A stretch of DNA of 37,399 nt from Chlamydiota bacterium. Its GTDB lineage: Bacteria; Chlamydiota; Chlamydiia; Chlamydiales; Rhabdochlamydiaceae. Below, piece by piece: positions 33,607 to 37,399 of this stretch. How positions within the stretch are numbered: position 1 is the stretch's first letter; each line of letters opens with the position of its first letter. Where the stretch lies: the NCBI GenBank assembly GCA_013288005.1, contig JABDCS010000019.1, positions 1-37,399 on the forward strand. The letters run 5' to 3'. Position numbers and translations under genes: made by a program. The notes below the pieces were generated by a model. The model saw only the letters and a list, made by a program, of their open reading frames with translations. It had not been told where the DNA came from and did not search any database.

Positions 33607-34789
33607 ATGATTAATCCTTTTTCTTTTGAACAATTAATTGCTCCGATTGGAATAGATGATTTTATTGAAAATTATTGGGAAAAAAAAACCACTACTTCTT
33701 TGCGATAGAAAAGCTGAAGGATATAAAGATTTGCTTACGCTCAATGACTTTGACTCCCTCCTTTTTTCTCATGCCGCTCGACCTTTTGTTCGTCTTGTCA
33801 ACAATAAGAGAATGCTCAATGTCGATGATTATATAAGTCAGGAGTGCAAATTCTTAAATCGCCATAAGTTACTTAGCGACTATAAGGAGGGAACTACAAT
33901 AAGTTTAGGCAAATTAGAAACACGCTATGCTCCTATGAAAAAACTATGTCAGGAGTTTGAAAAAATACTAGGTCATCCCAATAGAACAGAAACGTTTCTT
34001 ACACCGCCTCATTCCCAAGGATTTAGAGCCCACTACGACAGCGAAAATGTTTTTATTTTACAACTAGGAGGCCAAAAAAGGTGGAAGATCTATGATATCC
34101 TTATCCCTTTCCCCTTAGAGTCTTCTGACACACCCTATGATGGGGAATTACCAAAACCCACGTGGGAGATTGATCTTCAACCGGGTGATTTTCTTTATCT
34201 TCCGCGAGGGTATGTGCACGAGGCCGCTACAACAACCGATTACTCCTTGCATATTACAATGGTCATTCATGTTTTTACCTGGTTAGACCTAATTTATGAG
34301 GCGCTCAAACAAAAGCCAGAATTTAGAAAAGCACTTCCCATCGGATCCTTATTTTCGCTAAGTTCCGAGGTGCTTCCCTTGGATAACGTACAATCAGTAG
34401 GGGAAATCTTTAGAGATCGCGATAACATGGAGCTGGCATTTAAAAAAATTAAGGGGAAATTTACAAAAAAAATGCAGCCTGCTTTTAATGATAGCTTCAC
34501 AAGTTTTTCTCCCGTCCAAACCCTGCCCCACACTCTATTGAAAAAAAGGGAAGGAATGCTCTGTTCTCTTATTACAGAAAATGATCAGACGGCAATTCAT
34601 TTCGGAGAAGAAGTCATTACAGGCCCCTCCTACATTGAACCTGCCTTGCAGTATATTGTTGATGTGCCCCACTTTTCTATAAATACGATGCCCGACACTC
34701 TTTCAACAGAGGGAAATACAGTGCTCGTCAAGTCGCTGATTCGAGCAGGACTTATCGTAGAAGTTGATGCTCGCCAACATGCAAATTGA
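33607..34789 (+). CDS. JmjC/cupin_4 2-oxoglutarate oxygenase, frameshifted at a poly-A tract
   Basis: The natural start MINPFSFEQLIAPIGIDDFI (33607) runs into a stop after a run of nine A (33680-33688). With eight A it would continue EKKPLLLCDRKAEGYKDLL and reach 34789, giving about 393 residues. The downstream frame alone can start at ATG 33656 (377 residues). It is a YcfD/MINA/NO66-type ribosomal-oxygenase-like fold. Iron ligands are HYD (His142, Asp144 of the combined chain) and His204 in LPRGYVHEA, with LQPGDFLYLPRG between. Such enzymes hydroxylate Arg or His side chains of proteins. Location after two leader peptides suggests peptide hydroxylation; this is inference. Slippage on the A tract could restore the frame. 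Confidence 0.8.
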
Positions 34790-35142
34790 CAAACATCAAT
34801 TTCGGTCCCTAAAAGATGGTTCGTGAGAACTTTATTAGTGCGGTGGGGGTGGTTTGCAATAGCACGACAAAGAGGGTTTACCACTTCCACCAAAGAGTTT
34901 TTTCCAATTCTGAATCTGAGGGATTTTTTTCTTCTGTTCCTAAGTATGGAAGAGGAATTATCCATTCGTCTTTTTTCTCTTCGTAGGGCTTTATGGTTAG
35001 TTTTTCTAACTGGTCGGGGATTTATCCCCTCGTCATTTTTAAGTAGTTCCTTAAGAGCAGCTTTTGGATCCGACAGAAGCTTCTTTTTTAAAATCAGGGT
35101 CTTTGAGGGCTTTGAGGGCGATTTTTTTTTTCTAAGTCCCAT
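34630..35142 (-). CDS. Doubtful very basic hypothetical protein
   Basis: The minus strand is open for 170 codons from ATG 35142. The first 70 residues are strongly basic (MGLRKKKSPSKPSKTLILKK; LRREKRRMDN) with natural-looking codons, but the last 53 codons overlap the JmjC gene in antisense, which argues against the full frame. No family is recognised and the ribosome site is poor. It may be a remnant or no gene at all. Confidence 0.22.
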   Translation of the reverse strand: MGLRKKKSPSKPSKTLILKKKLLSDPKAALKELLKNDEGINPRPVRKTNHKALRREKRRMDNSSSILRNRRKKSLRFRIGKNSLVEVVNPLCRAIANHPHRTNKVLTNHLLGTEIDVCQFACWRASTSTISPARISDLTSTVFPSVERVSGIVFIEKWGTSTIYCKAGSM

Positions 35143-35155
35143 CTGTTGTTCATAA

Positions 35156-35481
35156 AACCTCGTTGTGCATGCATATTCTGTTATTTGGCATAGTAAGACT
35201 ATTTTTCACAACTCAGGAATTAAAATTGAGCATGTTTGTAGCAAGTTTGTAAGTAGATCCAGAACGGGTTTAAGCTACGCCAAGCAGGGGATGAAGAGCT
35301 TGTGAATCCCACTGACCTCCTAATTAAATTTTACTTAACATATTGATTTTCAAACCTTTAAATACGAAATAAAACTCATATTTTAATAATAATATAAAAT
35401 ATTAATAAAATTAGTTATTTATATTAAATCAATTTAGATTACATTTAGATAAAGATCTACTTTTTGTAATAAAGAGGTTCT
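35156..35481. other. AT-rich leader region of the F-box/LRR gene
   Basis: No gene seen. From 35330 to 35480 the DNA is extremely AT-rich with runs such as AATAATAATATAAAATATT, typical of effector gene promoters in this group, and ends with AAAGAGG before the ATG. Confidence 0.4.
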
Positions 35482-36762
35482 ATGGCTGCGTCTAGTTCCA
35501 GCAGTGGAAATCCTATGAGGTATGCAAGGGCAGAGATAGATGCATTCCAAATGGCTTACGAAAAAACTAAAGCTGAGGGAATACCCGCTAAAAGTATAGA
35601 ACAATTACGAGAATTACGAGAGAACATAAGAACAGCATTTGATAGGGCAATCAGCTCATTGCAAAGATCGCCTTCCACAAAACCAGAGGGTGCAGGAGTT
35701 GTGGTAAGCACTGGATCGACAGAAAATCGTGAGCTTATTAAAAACATCCAAAAAGCACGAGAAAGCGCATTAGAAACTACGCGCAAAGAAATCGAAGAGT
35801 GTCAGAGACGACAAGGCCTGACAGGAATTGATGATCTCGATCAAACCATCTTTTCCGATTATTTATCTTGGAAAGACGTTTCAATAGCTGCAGGCATAAA
35901 TGTAGAATCAAATTTGTATAAAGTTGAATCATTCAAAGATCGATTAAGAAGTAGCACCAAGCTTTCATTGCGTGAGCTTTATGACTATGCAGGTAGCTTA
36001 ATCAATTACACCTTAGCACAGAATAAGGCAGAAGGAAATCCACCGCCTTCAGAAGAAGAATTGGCCGCAGGAATTGAAGATGCTTTTAAAATGCTTGTCC
36101 AAGAGTATTGCCAGCATATAACGGATTTACGTTGCGATGTTTATATACCTGCAATACGAGATAAAATTGGAACAGAAAAAGTACTTGAAATAGCCATAGA
36201 ATTTATGCCTGCTCTTACCTCAATTGACTTAAGTGGACCTGGGTCTATATGGGCGTTTAATTTTTCTCTTTTTAATAGACTGCTCCGCACATTTCGCACT
36301 TTTGGTCAGGATCTTCGATCGCTAAATTTAGATCATTCAGGAATGAATAGTAAGAGCCTATTGGAAATACTTACTCTATGCCCCCATCTAACTTCTCTGA
36401 ATGTCAGTAGAATTCCAATGCTTCAACGTACAGACTTTGTTAGATCTACAGAATTAACTCATCTTTACATGCATCAAACAAGCTCAAGTGAACTTGAGCA
36501 CATCATTGCTCACTTCCCCAATCTCACCCATTTTGAAATTACTGGTAGTTTCGTTAAAGACGAAGATATTGTTAATTTCGGCACTAGGTGCCCGCACCTA
36601 AAATCTCTTAATCTGTCTAATTGCCCTTATCTTACTACAGCAGGTGTATTGGCTATGTTAGCAGAATGCCCTGAATTAGAATTTCTAGACATTTCGAATA
36701 CAAACATTGATCCAGCAGAGATAATCGCCCAACGACCTACACTGAAAATGAAACAATTATAG
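35482..36762 (+). CDS. F-box/leucine-rich-repeat protein (candidate secreted effector)
   Basis: A 426-residue protein. The N-terminus is Ser-rich (MAASSSSSGNP) and residues 20-110 are helical. Residues about 116-140 (GIDDLDQTIFSDYLSWKDVS) resemble an F-box: L/IxxxxxxxIFSxYLSWKDL. From about 245 on there are FBXL-type leucine-rich repeats: LRSLNLDHSGMNSKSLLEIL, CPHLTSLNVSR, CPHLKSLNLSNCPYLTTAGV and CPELEFLDISNTNID. F-box proteins join SCF ubiquitin ligases through Skp1 while LRRs choose substrates, so it may redirect host ubiquitination. No Sec signal; type III secretion is assumed from the family context. AAAGAGG precedes the ATG. Confidence 0.75.
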   Translation: MAASSSSSGNPMRYARAEIDAFQMAYEKTKAEGIPAKSIEQLRELRENIRTAFDRAISSLQRSPSTKPEGAGVVVSTGSTENRELIKNIQKARESALETTRKEIEECQRRQGLTGIDDLDQTIFSDYLSWKDVSIAAGINVESNLYKVESFKDRLRSSTKLSLRELYDYAGSLINYTLAQNKAEGNPPPSEEELAAGIEDAFKMLVQEYCQHITDLRCDVYIPAIRDKIGTEKVLEIAIEFMPALTSIDLSGPGSIWAFNFSLFNRLLRTFRTFGQDLRSLNLDHSGMNSKSLLEILTLCPHLTSLNVSRIPMLQRTDFVRSTELTHLYMHQTSSSELEHIIAHFPNLTHFEITGSFVKDEDIVNFGTRCPHLKSLNLSNCPYLTTAGVLAMLAECPELEFLDISNTNIDPAEIIAQRPTLKMKQL

Positions 36763-37152
36763 TCTCTATCGCTCAATACGATTATCTTTCAAAAATAGTG
36801 AAGACCCGATTATTATTCGGTTGTTATTGATTCGCTATTATTCAATTTGACTACCTCACTAAAGTTGGCCTACTATTGCCAACAAAAGTTTTCCCAATTC
36901 CGTCTTAGAAAGGCCCCTTTTTCTTAGCTCAAAAAATGATGTATGTGAGCTGCCTATTTTTCTCTACACATGGATTAGAGCGAATGCGAGAACAATCAGG
37001 TAGAAAATTCATGCTAATAGCTTGGGAATCATTTTGAATAGGGTTGAAGATCGAGCTTGTGGGATGCATACTGTCTAAGTAGCTAAAAATCAGGAAGGGA
37101 TTTGAACAAATCCGAAAATTTGCAAACTCCTTACATTCTAAAAAAAAACCAA
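36763..37152. other. Intergenic region with a small inverted repeat
   Basis: No gene seen in 390 bases. GGATTTG-AA-CAAATCC (37098-37113) is a perfect 7-base inverted repeat. Its first part, with the preceding AGG, also resembles the T-arm of a tRNA read on the minus strand, so it may be another tRNA scrap or a small hairpin. Confidence 0.35.
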
Positions 37153-37399
37153 ATGAATATGCAAATCATCTACCTAAATGGACCAACTAGTAGTGGAAAA
37201 ACAACCCTTGCAAAAGCATTACAATATGCATTTGAAGAGCCTTTCTTGCATGTCGGCATAGATAAAATCATTGGATGGATGCCAGAAAAAATCAATGATT
37301 GGACAGGAGAAGAAGCTCCTGGATACAGTTGGAAAAAGAGTGAAGATGCTTCAGGTAATCCCATCCAAGAACTACAAATTGGGCCTGATGCTCAAAAGA
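37153..37399 (+). CDS. Chloramphenicol phosphotransferase-like P-loop kinase, partial (3' end missing)
   Basis: 82 codons are present before the right edge: MNMQIIYLNGPTSSGKTTLA, then FEEPFLHVGIDKIIGWMPE and GNPIQELQIGP. The Walker A motif is GPTSSGKTT. The combination of P-loop, 'PFLHVGxDxxIxxMP' and a later GP matches the CPT (chloramphenicol 3-O-phosphotransferase-like) family; many members act on other small molecules. A second in-frame ATG lies at 37159. The ribosome site is weak. Confidence 0.7.
   Translation, partial: MNMQIIYLNGPTSSGKTTLAKALQYAFEEPFLHVGIDKIIGWMPEKINDWTGEEAPGYSWKKSEDASGNPIQELQIGPDAQK

Noticed and set aside
34823..35155. 110-codon plus-strand frame
   Set aside because: Mirror of the basic minus-strand frame; Phe/Leu-rich because it reads Lys/Arg codons in reverse.

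Overview
The window comes from a chlamydia-like bacterium, most probably an amoeba-associated member of the order Parachlamydiales. The left edge has the chlamydial gene order infA - tRNA-Thr - tuf - tRNA-Trp - secE - nusG - rplK - rplA - rplJ. Farther right are eukaryote-like genes typical of amoeba symbionts (RING, ubiquitin-like, F-box/LRR) and an Inc-like two-helix membrane protein. I cannot assign genus or species from sequence alone.

Layout. (1) 1-4260, minus strand: translation/transcription core with two tRNAs; rplJ runs off the left edge. (2) 4580-14210: ordinary chlamydial genes, namely a SufE-like protein, an Inc-like protein, a minus-strand operon MYG1-HIT-HEAT repeat-M24 peptidase, a large LOG-domain protein, a small unknown protein and a BON-DUF1207 outer-membrane protein. 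(3) 14338-about 29580: an accessory region starting at a CAT-anticodon tRNA gene with a serine-recombinase remnant directly behind it. Two decayed copies of a tRNA 3' half lie near its right end (28323 and 29542). It holds a RING/ubiquitin-like fusion, GNAT enzymes, SDRs, three aminoglycoside-modifying enzyme families side by side (APH, ANT, AAC(6')-like), a Nei-like glycosylase, a large catalase, a GyrI-like protein, a TipA-type MerR regulator with its promoter, a VOC-EVE-MarR operon and many broken genes. (4) 29738-37399: more accessory DNA, with a frameshifted GNAT gene, a GT61 glycosyltransferase, two tandem short peptides with double-glycine leaders, a JmjC/cupin_4 oxygenase, an F-box/LRR protein and the start of a chloramphenicol phosphotransferase-like gene.

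How the parts work together. The most novel-looking unit is 31630-34789. Two about 410-bp tandem repeats each encode a peptide with the same 36-residue N-terminal part ending in LSEDQLKKMSGGAT, but with different C-terminal tails. They sit between a divergent GT61 glycosyltransferase and a downstream JmjC-type hydroxylase, which looks like a small ribosomally made, modified peptide (RiPP) system. The RING-UBL protein (14555) and the F-box/LRR protein (35482) look like effectors acting on host ubiquitination. The region also carries an unusual density of antibiotic-modification-type enzymes and drug-sensing regulators.

Several genes (YhcG-like, marR, GNAT, JmjC) differ from an intact frame by a single base, three of them clearly in homopolymers. 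This may be real decay, slippage or sequencing error.
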